Positions 26,826-36,531 of a DNA stretch of 64,000 nucleotides are shown here, piece after piece. Under the pieces are notes generated by a model. The model was given only the letters and a program-made list of their open reading frames with translations. It was not told the origin of the DNA and ran no database searches. Where the stretch lies: assembly GCF_011745665.1 (NCBI RefSeq), contig NZ_CP050253.1:905418-969417 (forward strand), written 5' to 3'. Source of the stretch: Zophobihabitans entericus. GTDB taxonomy: Bacteria > Pseudomonadota > Gammaproteobacteria > Enterobacterales > Orbaceae. Position numbers and translations under genes: made by a program. Each line of letters begins with the position of its first letter. The first letter of the stretch is position 1.

Positions 26826-26854
26826 TCGTCACCAGTCAGGAAATCATCTATAAT
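26826..26854 (+). promoter_or_regulatory. Putative promoter of the yfcZ-sixA-recB unit
   Basis: TCGTCA (26826-26831), 17 bp, perfect TATAAT (26849-26854). The leader of about 105 nt contains a TGTGA/TCACA inverted repeat with a 5-bp centre (26878-26892). Confidence 0.5.
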
Positions 26855-26967
26855 AGAGCAAAATTTATAGCTATTGATGTGAGTGAATCACAAAAATCGG
26901 TTTTTATTTAATAGGATGAGCGTAGAATAGCGCTATAGAAAACAAATCCAGCAGAGAGGTGAGTATT

Positions 26968-27270
26968 ATGTCTGATTCAAATACCTTAAATAAGTGTAGT
27001 GCTAATGAAACTGCAGCATGTTGTTGTGTTGATGTGGGAACGATTATTGATAATGAAGATTGTTCTTCTGTGACTGAGCGTGTTTTTGCATCACAAAAAG
27101 AGGCTGAAGCAGCACTGGCTAAAATGACTGAACTTGCTCGTAGTGTCGAGTCAGACCCTGCGATCATTGACAGCAAAATTGAAAATAGTAATGGTCAATT
27201 TTTACTGAAAGCCACTGTTAAATTCTCTTGCGAAGCAGAAAATCTGATTTTCCAGTTAAAGAATCGCTAA
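26968..27270 (+). CDS. YfcZ/YiiS-family protein of unknown function
   Basis: A 100-residue protein of the DUF406 family. The N-terminal region KCSANETAACCCVDVGTIIDNEDC aligns with E. coli YfcZ, and the C-terminal FSCEAENLIFQLKNR is nearly the same. The cluster of Cys residues (about 9-33) could bind metal or be redox active; this is inference. The ATG at 26968 is chosen because AGGTG lies 6 bases before it; an in-frame GTG at 26959 overlaps that site. sixA starts 3 bp after the stop, and in E. coli yfcZ and sixA are also in the same chromosomal neighbourhood. Confidence 0.85.
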   Translation: MSDSNTLNKCSANETAACCCVDVGTIIDNEDCSSVTERVFASQKEAEAALAKMTELARSVESDPAIIDSKIENSNGQFLLKATVKFSCEAENLIFQLKNR

Positions 27271-27273
27271 TTG

Positions 27274-27732
27274 ATGTATGTTTATATCATGAGACATGGT
27301 GAAGCAGGTTACTCTGCTTCATCTGACAGTGCCAGAACGTTAACTCTGTTTGGTAAACAGCAGAGTCAGCAAATGGGATTATGGCTTAAAGATAAATTAG
27401 TGCATTTTGATTATGCGCTGGTGAGTCCTTATATCCGTGCTCAGCAAACTTTAGCCGAAGTTTGCACTGTATTGCCTGTACCTAAAACAGAAACCAGTGC
27501 AAGTCTTACGCCAGGTGGTTCTTCATATCATGTGATGGAGCGTCTGCAGGAGCTTGCTAAAAAAGGTTATAAATCTGTTTTTATTGTGTCTCATCTGCCT
27601 TTAGTGGGTTACTTAGTTAGTGATCTCTGCCCTTCTGTGTATCCGCCGATGTTCTCTACTGCAGCTATTGCTTGCGTCTCACTTTCTTCTGACGGAGTAG
27701 GAAAGTTAGAATGGATGCATGCGGAGCAGTAA
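27274..27732 (+). CDS. sixA: Phosphohistidine phosphatase SixA
   Basis: A 152-residue cytosolic phosphatase of the histidine phosphatase superfamily. In E. coli it removes phosphate from histidine on phosphotransfer proteins such as ArcB and NPr. The catalytic RHG is at about residues 7-9 (MRHGEAG). The second His is in VSHLPLVGYLV (about 110-120), nearly identical to E. coli SixA (161 residues). The reading frame opens with TTG, but the ATG at 27274 is the likely start. No clear ribosome site is present and it begins 3 bp after the upstream stop, suggesting coupling. It overlaps recB by 22 bp. Confidence 0.9.
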   Translation: MYVYIMRHGEAGYSASSDSARTLTLFGKQQSQQMGLWLKDKLVHFDYALVSPYIRAQQTLAEVCTVLPVPKTETSASLTPGGSSYHVMERLQELAKKGYKSVFIVSHLPLVGYLVSDLCPSVYPPMFSTAAIACVSLSSDGVGKLEWMHAEQ

Positions 27733-30700
27733 CTATTTCAGATAACCAGCCTAAAGTACTATCTCCTTTGGTAGTACCATTACTTGGTCGAACATTGATA
27801 GAAGCATCGGCCGGTACAGGTAAAACATATACTTTATCTATACTCTATTTACGATTACTGCTTGGTATTGGCGAGCATAATTATTCTCGTCCATTAACCG
27901 TCGATGAAATTTTAGTCGTAACGTTTACTAAAGCGGCGACCGAAGAACTGCGTTACCGTATCCGTGAAAATATTCACCAGCTACGTATTGCCTGTATTCG
28001 TGGTAGCCATCGGGATCCTGTTTATCAAAAATTATTATCTCTGATTAAAGATAAACAATATGCTATTCAGACACTGCTATTTGCCGAACAGCAGATGGAT
28101 GAGGCCGCGATTTATACGATTCATAGCTTTTGTCAGCGCATATTAACTACGCATGCTTTTGAGTCAGGAATCTTATTTGAACAAAAACTGGTTAAAGATG
28201 AAAACCCGCTAAAACAGCAGGTAGCTGAGGATTTCTGGCGTCGTTATTTTTATCCTTTATCTGAAGAACTGGCTGGCGTTGTTCAGCAAATCTGGCGTAA
28301 TCCGGAGATGCTACTAAAAGAGATAACCCCTTTTCTGCACAATAAAGTGACTGCTGATTCTTTACTCACTCCTGGTGAGTTTTCTGTAAAAATTTCTGAC
28401 TTCCATACTCAGGCGATTAAGAGTATTACCGGTATTAAACAGCAGTGGTTACAGCATCAGTCAGGTCTGGCCGAACTTATGGATAAATCAGATGTCAGCA
28501 AACAATCCTATGGGCGCTTTGTGACAGGCTGGGTTGAGATCATTACCGACTGGGCCAATATGCCAACCATTGATTATCTGCTGCCTGAACCTTTAATCCG
28601 TTTTAGTCAGTCAAGACTACAGGAAAAAACTAAAAAAGGTGTAGCGCCAGAACATCCACTATTTGTTGCGATTGAGCAGCTATATAGCCGGTCTTTTGCA
28701 TTAAAAAACGTGATCTTTCCCGATATTTTACAAATTATTAGTCAGATGCTGATGGATGAAAAGTTGCAACGTGCTGAAATGGGCTACGATGATTTACTTG
28801 GACAGCTGCATCATGCTTTGCATTATGTGAGTGGCTCGCAACTCAAACAGATGATTGCAAGGCGTTATCCGGTGGCTATGATTGATGAGTTTCAGGATAC
28901 CGCTCCTATTCAATACCAAATCTTTGATCAGATTTACCAGGACAAAACACAAACCGGATTACTGCTTATTGGCGATCCTAAGCAGGCCATTTATGGTTTC
29001 CGTGGTGCGGATATTTTTACTTATATTCAGGCTAAATCACATGTTGATCATCACTTTACAATGGAGATTAACTGGCGCTCATCACAATCGGTGGTGAGTG
29101 GCATAAATCAGTTATTTAGCCAGCATGAACAGCCATTTATTTTTAATGAGATTCCCTTTATTCAGGTGAGAAGTGCTGATAAAAACCAGCAAAAGCAATT
29201 TGAAATCAATGAGCAGAAAATACCTGCTGTACAGCTTTGTGTATTGCCGGAGACGATAACCAGTCAATCTGATTATCAGCAGGCAATGGCGGAATATACC
29301 GCCCAAGAGATTTTACAGTGGCTTACCGCTGGGCAACAGCAACAAGCCTGGCTAATTGATGGTGAAAATCAGCGTAGAGTGGTGACTTCTGCTGATATTG
29401 CTGTGCTGGTTAAAACCGGTAGTGAAGCTGATTTGATTCAAAAAGCACTGGCAAAATATCAGATTCGTTCTGTTTACCTATCTAATCGAAAAAGTGTGTT
29501 TGAATCATCAGAAGCGAAAGAGATTCTGTGGATTTTGCAAGCCGTGCTGATGCCGGAAAATGAGCGTTATTTACGTACTGCTCTGGCAACACAACTACTT
29601 GGTTCCAGCATGACGGAGCTGGATAGCTACACCAGCGATCAGAGCGAGTGGGAAGAGATTGTTGAAGAGTTCCAGCAATATCAATATTATTGGCATCACT
29701 TCGGTATTTTAGTCATGCTACGCCGATTGATGGCAAAACGACATATTGCAGAAAATCTGTTAGCTCAGGTAGCCGGTGAGCGAATTTTAACTAATCTGAT
29801 GCATTTGGGGGAGTTGTTGCAGGAAGCAACCGTTAATCTGGATAGTGAGCACGCGCTATTGCGCTGGTTATCCCAGCAAATTGATGAACCTGATCCCAAT
29901 TTAGAAAACCAGCAACAGCGTCTGGAAAGTGATGAAAATCTGGTAAAAATCATTACAATTCATAAATCAAAAGGGCTTGAGTATCCGCTGGTCTGGTTAC
30001 CCTTTGCCAGTCATTATCGTGAATCAAGCAGCAAAACTTATCACGACAGAGCAACCTACCAATCGCACTGGCAATTAGTGCCAGACGAAGAGACTAAAAA
30101 GTTAATTGAAGAAGAACGACTGGCTGAAGATCTGCGTTTACTCTACGTTGCTTTAACCCGCTCTATTTATCACTGTAGTGTGGGTTTAGCCGGGTTAAAA
30201 ACTCGTAAAGGGGAGTTAACCTCACTGCATAGCAGTGCTCTGGGTTATTTGCTCCAGCAGGGAGAAGCCTGTAGTTATGCTGACTTAAAATCGCGTTTAA
30301 CACAGCTGGCTGATATCCATACAGTGGATATTGTGTTACAAGATAGTGAACTGGTCCAGTTAACACCAGAATTTGTCACAACAGAGCTCAGCGCTAATGT
30401 TTTTCAACGACATTTAACCAGTAATTGGCAGGTAACCAGTTATTCAGGTTTACAGTCCGCACATTCCCATAATCAGCCCATTTTTAGTGAGTTATTACCT
30501 AAGTTCGACGAAGATTCCCTTGAAGTTACTACAAATAGCGATCTTAATGATAAAGATACTGAGTTAGTATCAGATGAGTTGACTATCCACCGCTTTCCAA
30601 AAGGTGCTTTAGTTGGAACAGCACTGCATACTATTATGGAGCGGATTGATTTTACTTCTGAAAATCTGGACCAGCCTGTGCAGCAAATGCTGGACAATCT

Positions 30701-31286
30701 ACACGAATCAGATGAGTGGCTGCCGGTGTTAACCAGCTGGTTGCAGCAGGTATTAAAATCACCACTTAATGGCGATGGTTTAGCGTTAAATCAGATTACA
30801 GGTTCACAAAAACTGATTGAACTGCAGTTCTATTTGCCTATCGCTCAGACAATGACGGCTAAAGCGTTGGATGATGTCTGTAAACAATATGATATCTTAT
30901 CAGCGCGCTGTACGGCACTTAGTTTTGATGATGTTAAAGGGATGCTGAAAGGCTTTATTGATTTAGTGTTTGAGTGGCAGGGGCGTTTTTATATTCTGGA
31001 TTATAAATCCAACTGGCTGGGACAATCTGTCAGCGATTATTCTCCACAGGCTGTAGAACAGGCAATGTGTGAGCATCGCTACGATCTGCAATATCAGCTC
31101 TATACACTGGCGCTACACCGCTATTTAAAACATCGTTTACCTGACTATGACTACCAAATACACTTTGGTGGTGTTTATTATCTGTTCTTAAGAGGAATGG
31201 ATCAAAATTATCCGGGTCATGGTATTTTTTCAACTCGCCCATCAATGGAATTTGTTGTTGCACTGGATCAGCTATTTGGCTCTTAA
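27711..31286 (+). CDS. recB: RecBCD enzyme subunit RecB
   Basis: A 1191-residue 3'-5' helicase and nuclease subunit (E. coli 1180) that, with RecC and RecD, resects double-strand ends up to Chi and loads RecA. Walker A is ASAGTGKTYTL at about residues 32-42, the DEFQDTAPIQ motif II lies near residue 392, and TIHKSKGLEYPLVW is motif V. The C-terminal nuclease domain retains GFIDLVFEWQGRFYILDYKS with the metal-binding Asp and Lys. Its start lies within the end of sixA, with AGGA about 9 bases upstream. recD and recC do not flank it, unlike the enteric recC-ptrA-recB-recD order. Confidence 0.95.
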   Translation: MDACGAVTISDNQPKVLSPLVVPLLGRTLIEASAGTGKTYTLSILYLRLLLGIGEHNYSRPLTVDEILVVTFTKAATEELRYRIRENIHQLRIACIRGSHRDPVYQKLLSLIKDKQYAIQTLLFAEQQMDEAAIYTIHSFCQRILTTHAFESGILFEQKLVKDENPLKQQVAEDFWRRYFYPLSEELAGVVQQIWRNPEMLLKEITPFLHNKVTADSLLTPGEFSVKISDFHTQAIKSITGIKQQWLQHQSGLAELMDKSDVSKQSYGRFVTGWVEIITDWANMPTIDYLLPEPLIRFSQSRLQEKTKKGVAPEHPLFVAIEQLYSRSFALKNVIFPDILQIISQMLMDEKLQRAEMGYDDLLGQLHHALHYVSGSQLKQMIARRYPVAMIDEFQDTAPIQYQIFDQIYQDKTQTGLLLIGDPKQAIYGFRGADIFTYIQAKSHVDHHFTMEINWRSSQSVVSGINQLFSQHEQPFIFNEIPFIQVRSADKNQQKQFEINEQKIPAVQLCVLPETITSQSDYQQAMAEYTAQEILQWLTAGQQQQAWLIDGENQRRVVTSADIAVLVKTGSEADLIQKALAKYQIRSVYLSNRKSVFESSEAKEILWILQAVLMPENERYLRTALATQLLGSSMTELDSYTSDQSEWEEIVEEFQQYQYYWHHFGILVMLRRLMAKRHIAENLLAQVAGERILTNLMHLGELLQEATVNLDSEHALLRWLSQQIDEPDPNLENQQQRLESDENLVKIITIHKSKGLEYPLVWLPFASHYRESSSKTYHDRATYQSHWQLVPDEETKKLIEEERLAEDLRLLYVALTRSIYHCSVGLAGLKTRKGELTSLHSSALGYLLQQGEACSYADLKSRLTQLADIHTVDIVLQDSELVQLTPEFVTTELSANVFQRHLTSNWQVTSYSGLQSAHSHNQPIFSELLPKFDEDSLEVTTNSDLNDKDTELVSDELTIHRFPKGALVGTALHTIMERIDFTSENLDQPVQQMLDNLHESDEWLPVLTSWLQQVLKSPLNGDGLALNQITGSQKLIELQFYLPIAQTMTAKALDDVCKQYDILSARCTALSFDDVKGMLKGFIDLVFEWQGRFYILDYKSNWLGQSVSDYSPQAVEQAMCEHRYDLQYQLYTLALHRYLKHRLPDYDYQIHFGGVYYLFLRGMDQNYPGHGIFSTRPSMEFVVALDQLFGS

Positions 31287-31424
31287 TCCTCTCGCTATCT
31301 GATTTTTTCTCACTTTGACAGCTTCTTCTGATAAATTTTTATCGGCTAAAATTTAGCTCCATCCCATCTTAATAATCTTTTTAAACTATTTTTGTGTAAT
31401 TTACTATCAAAATGTTACGTTTTG

Positions 31425-31449
31425 TGGTAAAAAGTGGGTAATTGTGGAG
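31425..31449. promoter_or_regulatory. MraZ operator (three TGGNN repeats) upstream of mraZ
   Basis: TGGTA, TGGGT and TGGAG begin at 31425, 31435 and 31445, exactly 10 bp apart. This is the MraZ box pattern (TGGGN repeats separated by 5 bp). They lie just upstream of a perfect TATAAT at 31461-31466. MraZ is therefore expected to repress its own cluster by covering the promoter. Confidence 0.8.
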
Positions 31450-31507
31450 TAAAAAAATACTATAATTTAACTATTTAATTTATTTAAATTTATTTTCAAG
31501 GTGAAAT

Positions 31508-31954
31508 ATGTTTCGTGGTGCAACAGCAGCGAATCTCGATAATAAGGGTCGGTTAGCTATTCCAACTCGTTATCGGGAAGCGTTAACAAATGGGTTAGTT
31601 TGTACGGTTGATTTATATCAGCCGTGCCTGTTGCTATATCCGTTAGCTGAGTGGGAAGTGATAGAACAAAAACTCGCGACATTATCATCTATGAACCCGG
31701 TTGAACGTCGTATTCAGCGTTTACTGCTTGGTCATGCAACTGAGTGCCAAATGGATAATGCTGGTCGAATTCTGATCGCCGGGACTCTGCGCCAACATGC
31801 AAATCTGGATAAATCGATCATGCTGGTTGGGCAGTTAAATAAATTTGAACTTTGGGATGAAACTCGCTGGCAGCAACAAATTGCGCAGGATATTGCTCTC
31901 GCGCCAGAAGATCTTCATCAGTTATCAGATAAACTACAAAATTTAACGATCTAG
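31508..31954 (+). CDS. mraZ: Transcriptional regulator MraZ
   Basis: A 148-residue DNA-binding protein (E. coli 152) that forms a ring and represses the division and cell-wall cluster. The two AbrB-like repeats each carry the DxxxR motif: [11 protein letters not shown] near residues 10-20 and [10 protein letters not shown] near 80-90. An AAGGTG ribosome site precedes the ATG. The upstream MraZ boxes support autoregulation. It is the first gene of a 16-gene run on one strand. Confidence 0.96.
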   Translation: MFRGATAANLDNKGRLAIPTRYREALTNGLVCTVDLYQPCLLLYPLAEWEVIEQKLATLSSMNPVERRIQRLLLGHATECQMDNAGRILIAGTLRQHANLDKSIMLVGQLNKFELWDETRWQQQIAQDIALAPEDLHQLSDKLQNLTI

Positions 31955-31966
31955 TGTTGGCTAAAT

Positions 31967-32902
31967 ATGACATCTTTTCAGCATCAAACGGTACTATTAA
32001 ATGAAGCTGTTGACGCTTTAAATATTAAAGCGGATGGAACATATATTGATGCGACATTTGGACGTGGCGGGCATTCTGGTTTAATTCTGTCGAAACTAGG
32101 TGCAAATGGTCGCTTGATTGCTATTGATAGAGATCCAAAAGCGATTGAAGCGGCTCAGAAAATAACAGATCCACGTTTTAGTATTATTCATGGTGCTTTT
32201 TCCCATATTGAACAATATGTGAGGGATTTGAATTTACTGGGGCAAATCGATGGGATTTTGATGGATCTTGGTGTCTCTTCACCTCAGCTGGATGATGCTG
32301 AGCGTGGATTTTCGTTTATGCGTGATGGACCACTGGATATGCGTATGGATACAACAACAGGATTATCAGCCGCGCAGTGGCTGGCACAAACCAGTGCCGA
32401 AGATCTGGCCTGGGTACTGAAGACATTTGGTGAAGAGCGTTTTGCCAAACGTATTGCCCATGCTGTGGTTGAACAAAATAAAATTGCTCCATTAACCCGC
32501 ACTCATGAACTTGCTGCACTGGTTGATAAAGCCAGTCCCAGAAAAGAGAAGCATAAACATCCGGCGACTCGTACTTTTCAGGCCATTCGAATTTATATCA
32601 ATAGTGAACTGGAAGAAGTAGAACGTGCACTTAACGCCAGTATTTCAGTTTTAGCGCCTGAGGGCCGTTTATCTGTGATTAGTTTCCACTCGCTGGAAGA
32701 CCGTATCGTTAAACAATTTATCGCTAAACAAAGTAAAGGGCCAGAAGTGCCAGCGGGACTGCCATTAACCGAAGAGCAAATGAAACGCTTTGGTTCAAGA
32801 ACCTTTAAGTCGCTGGGTAAAGTGAAGCCTTCTGATATGGAAATCGAACAAAATCCACGTTCTCGTAGTGCGATTTTACGAATAGCTGAACGGATAGTAT
32901 AA
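31967..32902 (+). CDS. rsmH: 16S rRNA (cytosine-1402-N4) methyltransferase
   Basis: A 311-residue S-adenosylmethionine-dependent enzyme that methylates N4 of C1402 in 16S rRNA. The SAM-binding region is [14 protein letters not shown] near residues 25-38. [14 protein letters not shown] (about 100-113), the [13 protein letters not shown] segment and [11 protein letters not shown] are characteristic. Length matches E. coli RsmH (313). It follows mraZ by 12 bp, as in nearly all dcw clusters. Confidence 0.97.
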   Translation: MTSFQHQTVLLNEAVDALNIKADGTYIDATFGRGGHSGLILSKLGANGRLIAIDRDPKAIEAAQKITDPRFSIIHGAFSHIEQYVRDLNLLGQIDGILMDLGVSSPQLDDAERGFSFMRDGPLDMRMDTTTGLSAAQWLAQTSAEDLAWVLKTFGEERFAKRIAHAVVEQNKIAPLTRTHELAALVDKASPRKEKHKHPATRTFQAIRIYINSELEEVERALNASISVLAPEGRLSVISFHSLEDRIVKQFIAKQSKGPEVPAGLPLTEEQMKRFGSRTFKSLGKVKPSDMEIEQNPRSRSAILRIAERIV

Positions 32903-32917
32903 AGCGGAATAGATAAA

Positions 32918-33241
32918 ATGAGGAAGCAAAGAACAGGACTACTTGGCGTTATTTTTGATGATTTTATTCATCATCAAAAGCTGTCCTTATTTTTGCTGGT
33001 ACTTGTTATGGTGTCTGCTATGTGTGTACTGATTACTACACAACAGACCAGATTGTTACTTAATCAACGAGAACGGCTGTTACTGGAAAGAGACGTACTT
33101 GAGAGCGAATGGCGTAACCTGATTCTGGAAGAGAATGTACTGGCAGATCAAAAACGTATTGAACGTCAGGCTATTAGTCAGTTAGGTATGCAAACAGTGA
33201 CACCAAAAACAGAAACGATTATCGTGATTAAGAGTAGATAA
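32918..33241 (+). CDS. ftsL: Cell division protein FtsL
   Basis: A 107-residue bitopic inner-membrane protein: a basic cytoplasmic N-terminus, one membrane helix (about residues 22-42) and a periplasmic coiled coil (about 45-95). FtsL forms the FtsQLB complex that activates FtsWI. The family is poorly conserved, but the size (E. coli 121) and the place between rsmH and ftsI make the call firm. Confidence 0.93.
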   Translation: MRKQRTGLLGVIFDDFIHHQKLSLFLLVLVMVSAMCVLITTQQTRLLLNQRERLLLERDVLESEWRNLILEENVLADQKRIERQAISQLGMQTVTPKTETIIVIKSR

Positions 33242-33249
33242 TAAATAGT

Positions 33250-34971
33250 ATGAAGCCGGAAAAGAAATTTAAACGACAGGAGAAGAAAAGTTTTTTCACC
33301 GAATGGCGATTTTACATTGTCTACGGTTTTATCTTTGTCGCGATGTTTGGTCTGGCTGTCAAACTGGCTCTTTTACAAATAGTTGATCCTGATCGCCTTA
33401 TTGCAGAAGGCGATAAGCGTTCTATTCGTCATCAGGAAGTGGAAGTTCCACGTGGAATGATTACCGATCGTTCCGGGCGAGCACTGGCCGTGAGCGTACC
33501 GATGGAAGATGTCTGGGTTGATCCTAAAGTAATTCAGCAAAAAGGTGGCGTGGATGTTAATGACTCCCGCTGGCAGGCATTTGCAGAAAGTGTAGGTGTG
33601 CCCGTTCATGATCTGGCGCAGCGTTTAAATAATACGAGTTCCCGGTTTGTGCGTTTAGCCCGCCAGATTACGCCAGCCATGGCTAATTATATTCGTCAGC
33701 TAAAACTGACCGGTGTTTATTTTGATGGTTCTTCTAAGCGTTTTTATCCGGCCAGTGAAAGTGTTGCTCAGCTTATTGGTTTTACCGATATCGAGGGTAA
33801 AGGTGCAGAAGGTATTGAACGCAGCTTAAACTCATGGCTGACTGGTGAGTCCGGGCAACGTACCGTTCGTCGTGACCGTTTTGGGCGTGTAATTGAAAAT
33901 TTAGGTCAGATTGACGGTGAAGCCGCACAAGATCTGGTGTTAAGTATTGATGAGCGTTTACAAACATTAGCTTACCGGGAAATCAGTCAGGCTGTAGCAT
34001 TTAATAAAGCGGATTCCGGTACGGCTGTGGTGGTTGATATTCAAACTGGTGAAATTTTGGCGATGGCAACCAGCCCATCTTATAACCCAAATAACCGTAT
34101 TGGTATCACTGGTGAACTATTACGTAACCGTGCTGTCACTGATGCATTTGAACCAGGATCAACAGTAAAACCGTTAGTGGTTATTGCTGCTTTAGAAAAT
34201 AAAGCAGTCCAACCAACAGAGATTATTGATACCAGACCGTTTTATGTGAACCGTTATGAAGTAAAAGATGTATCACCACAAAGACAACTCAGTCTGGAAG
34301 GGATTTTACAAAAATCCAGTAACGTTGGGGTGAGTCGTTTAGCACTGCGTATGGAGCCACAAACGTTAGTGGATTATTACTCTAAAGTAGGCCTTGGACA
34401 ACCAACGAATTTAGGTCTTGGTGGTGAATCAAGAGGGACTATTGCTGCTAACAGAGCACGCTGGTCGGATATTGAAAGAGCCACATTTGCTTTTGGTTAT
34501 GGCTTGATGGCAACACCACTACAACTGGCACGGGCATATGCAACAATTGGCAGTTTTGGTATTTATCGCCCGTTATCAATAACACGTGTGGATGAGCCGG
34601 TACCAGGTGTACGAGTACTGAATGAAAGAATTACCCGTGATGTGGTTAAAATGATGGAATCTGTAGCAGTCAGTGGTGGTGGTGTCAGAGCAGCAGTTCC
34701 GGGTTATAGCGTAGCGGTTAAGACCGGTACAGCTAAAAAAGTAGGGGAAAGCGGTAAATATATTAATGAATATATTGCGTATACAGCAGGTATAGCACCA
34801 GCCAGTAATCCGCGTTATTCACTGGTTGTAATTATCGACAATCCAAAAGCAGGGCAGTATTACGGTGGTACAGTTTCAGCACCCGTATTTAGTCACATTA
34901 TGGGGGGAGTTCTAAGAACTATGAATATCGAACCTGATCGTCAGGCCGAAAATCCCCTGATTGTACATTAA
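33250..34971 (+). CDS. ftsI: Peptidoglycan D,D-transpeptidase FtsI (PBP3)
   Basis: A 573-residue class B penicillin-binding protein that cross-links septal peptidoglycan with FtsW. A membrane helix spans about residues 21-43. The pedestal starts with the EVPRGMITDRSGRALA segment. The transpeptidase motifs are Ser304-Thr-Val-Lys307, Ser356-Ser-Asn358 and Lys491-Thr-Gly-Thr494, each with spacing close to E. coli FtsI (588 residues). It starts 8 bp after ftsL. Confidence 0.97.
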   Translation: MKPEKKFKRQEKKSFFTEWRFYIVYGFIFVAMFGLAVKLALLQIVDPDRLIAEGDKRSIRHQEVEVPRGMITDRSGRALAVSVPMEDVWVDPKVIQQKGGVDVNDSRWQAFAESVGVPVHDLAQRLNNTSSRFVRLARQITPAMANYIRQLKLTGVYFDGSSKRFYPASESVAQLIGFTDIEGKGAEGIERSLNSWLTGESGQRTVRRDRFGRVIENLGQIDGEAAQDLVLSIDERLQTLAYREISQAVAFNKADSGTAVVVDIQTGEILAMATSPSYNPNNRIGITGELLRNRAVTDAFEPGSTVKPLVVIAALENKAVQPTEIIDTRPFYVNRYEVKDVSPQRQLSLEGILQKSSNVGVSRLALRMEPQTLVDYYSKVGLGQPTNLGLGGESRGTIAANRARWSDIERATFAFGYGLMATPLQLARAYATIGSFGIYRPLSITRVDEPVPGVRVLNERITRDVVKMMESVAVSGGGVRAAVPGYSVAVKTGTAKKVGESGKYINEYIAYTAGIAPASNPRYSLVVIIDNPKAGQYYGGTVSAPVFSHIMGGVLRTMNIEPDRQAENPLIVH

Positions 34972-34989
34972 ACAACAGTAGGTAAAACA

Positions 34990-36531
34990 ATGAATCGTTA
35001 TTTGAGTGAACTACTTCAATATTTAGGTCTTGAATCATCAAGCCTGAAGGAGTCTTTACGTCAATTAACTTTGGAAAATTTGCGCATGGATAGCCGCATG
35101 ATTAAGCCTAATGATGTATTTGTGGCAGTGAAAGGTTACCACGTAGACGGACATAGTTATATTGATCAGGCTGTTGCGTCTGGTGCTGTTGCAGTATTAA
35201 GTAGTACAGATGACGCCGGGCAAGATAAATCTATTCAATATATTGAATATCAAACAAAATTAATTCCACAAATTCGTATCTATCAGCTGTCTGAAAAATT
35301 ATCAGATATTGCTGATTATTTTTACCATTCTCCGTCAACCCATATGCAACTGGTTGGTGTAACCGGAACCAACGGTAAAACAACTGTGGCACAATTACTG
35401 GCGCAGTGGGCTTCACTTTTTGACCAAAAAAGTGCCGTGATGGGAACAATTGGTAACGGTATTTATGGTCAGGAAAAGCCATCAGAAAATACCACGATGT
35501 CAGCAGTAGATGTGCAGTCTACACTGGCTGAGTTTGTGCAACAAAATGTGCAGTTTACTGCTATGGAAGTGTCTTCTCATGGGCTGGTGCTTGGCAGAGT
35601 AAAAGCGCTCTCTTTTGTAGCAACCATTTTTACTAATTTGAGTCGTGATCACCTTGATTTTCATGGCTCAATGGAAAATTATGCAGAAGCAAAATGGTCT
35701 CTGTTTGACCATGTAAGCCCGGCGGTTAAACAACCGGGTAAAAATATTATCAATTATGATGACCCGGTGGGTTTAAAATGGCTTGATCGTTTACCTGATG
35801 CGGTGGCAGTGTCAGTTAAGCAAGAGAACTTGGTCAAACTTAATCGTTGGCATCACCGTTATGTATGTGCAACTCAGGTTGCATATCATACCCGTGGTGC
35901 CACGATTTCGTTTGCATCAAGCTGGGGTGAAGCAACAATTGAAAGTCAGTTAATTGGTGAGTTTAATGTCGCTAATTTATTGGCAGTACTGGCAACTCTT
36001 TTAACTCTGGATTACCCGTTAGCTGAGTTGGTGAAAACCACCAAACAACTTCGTCCAATTTGTGGACGTATGGAAATTTTTGCAGCTAAACATAAACCGA
36101 CGGTGATTGTGGATTATGCCCATACGCCGGATGCACTTGAAAAGGCGATCCAGGCTGCGCGTAAACACTGTGATGGCAATTTATGGGTGATTTTTGGCTG
36201 TGGTGGAGATCGGGATCGTGGTAAGCGCCCACTCATGGCGGCCACAGCAGAACAATTTGCTGATAACGTGGTAGTTACTCATGACAATCCAAGAACAGAA
36301 GACAGCAACCAAATTATTACTGATGTGTTAGCGGGCTTTTTAGATGCCGGGCGTGTGCAGGTTATTTTAGATCGTAAACAAGCTATTATCAGCGTCATTA
36401 ATCAGGCACAAGAAAACGATATGATTCTTGTTGCCGGTAAAGGTCATGAAGATTATCAAATTATTGGTACACAAAAATATCACTATTCAGACCGTGAAAC
36501 AGCCATCCAACTATTAGGAGTGCCAGTATGA
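34990..36531 (+). CDS. murE: UDP-N-acetylmuramoyl-L-alanyl-D-glutamate--2,6-diaminopimelate ligase
   Basis: A 513-residue ATP-dependent cytosolic ligase adding meso-diaminopimelate to the peptidoglycan precursor. The P-loop [10 protein letters not shown] is near residues 119-128, and the C-terminal DNPRTED motif (about 434-440), which recognises diaminopimelate, separates it from lysine-adding MurE. Length is slightly above E. coli MurE (495). It overlaps murF by 4 bp (ATGA). Confidence 0.97.
   Translation: MNRYLSELLQYLGLESSSLKESLRQLTLENLRMDSRMIKPNDVFVAVKGYHVDGHSYIDQAVASGAVAVLSSTDDAGQDKSIQYIEYQTKLIPQIRIYQLSEKLSDIADYFYHSPSTHMQLVGVTGTNGKTTVAQLLAQWASLFDQKSAVMGTIGNGIYGQEKPSENTTMSAVDVQSTLAEFVQQNVQFTAMEVSSHGLVLGRVKALSFVATIFTNLSRDHLDFHGSMENYAEAKWSLFDHVSPAVKQPGKNIINYDDPVGLKWLDRLPDAVAVSVKQENLVKLNRWHHRYVCATQVAYHTRGATISFASSWGEATIESQLIGEFNVANLLAVLATLLTLDYPLAELVKTTKQLRPICGRMEIFAAKHKPTVIVDYAHTPDALEKAIQAARKHCDGNLWVIFGCGGDRDRGKRPLMAATAEQFADNVVVTHDNPRTEDSNQIITDVLAGFLDAGRVQVILDRKQAIISVINQAQENDMILVAGKGHEDYQIIGTQKYHYSDRETAIQLLGVPV

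Noticed and set aside
26878-26892. TGTGA/TCACA dyad upstream of the yfcZ-like gene as a CRP site
   Set aside because: The centre is 5 bp, while CRP sites need 6 bp between the half-sites. It is also downstream of the proposed promoter.
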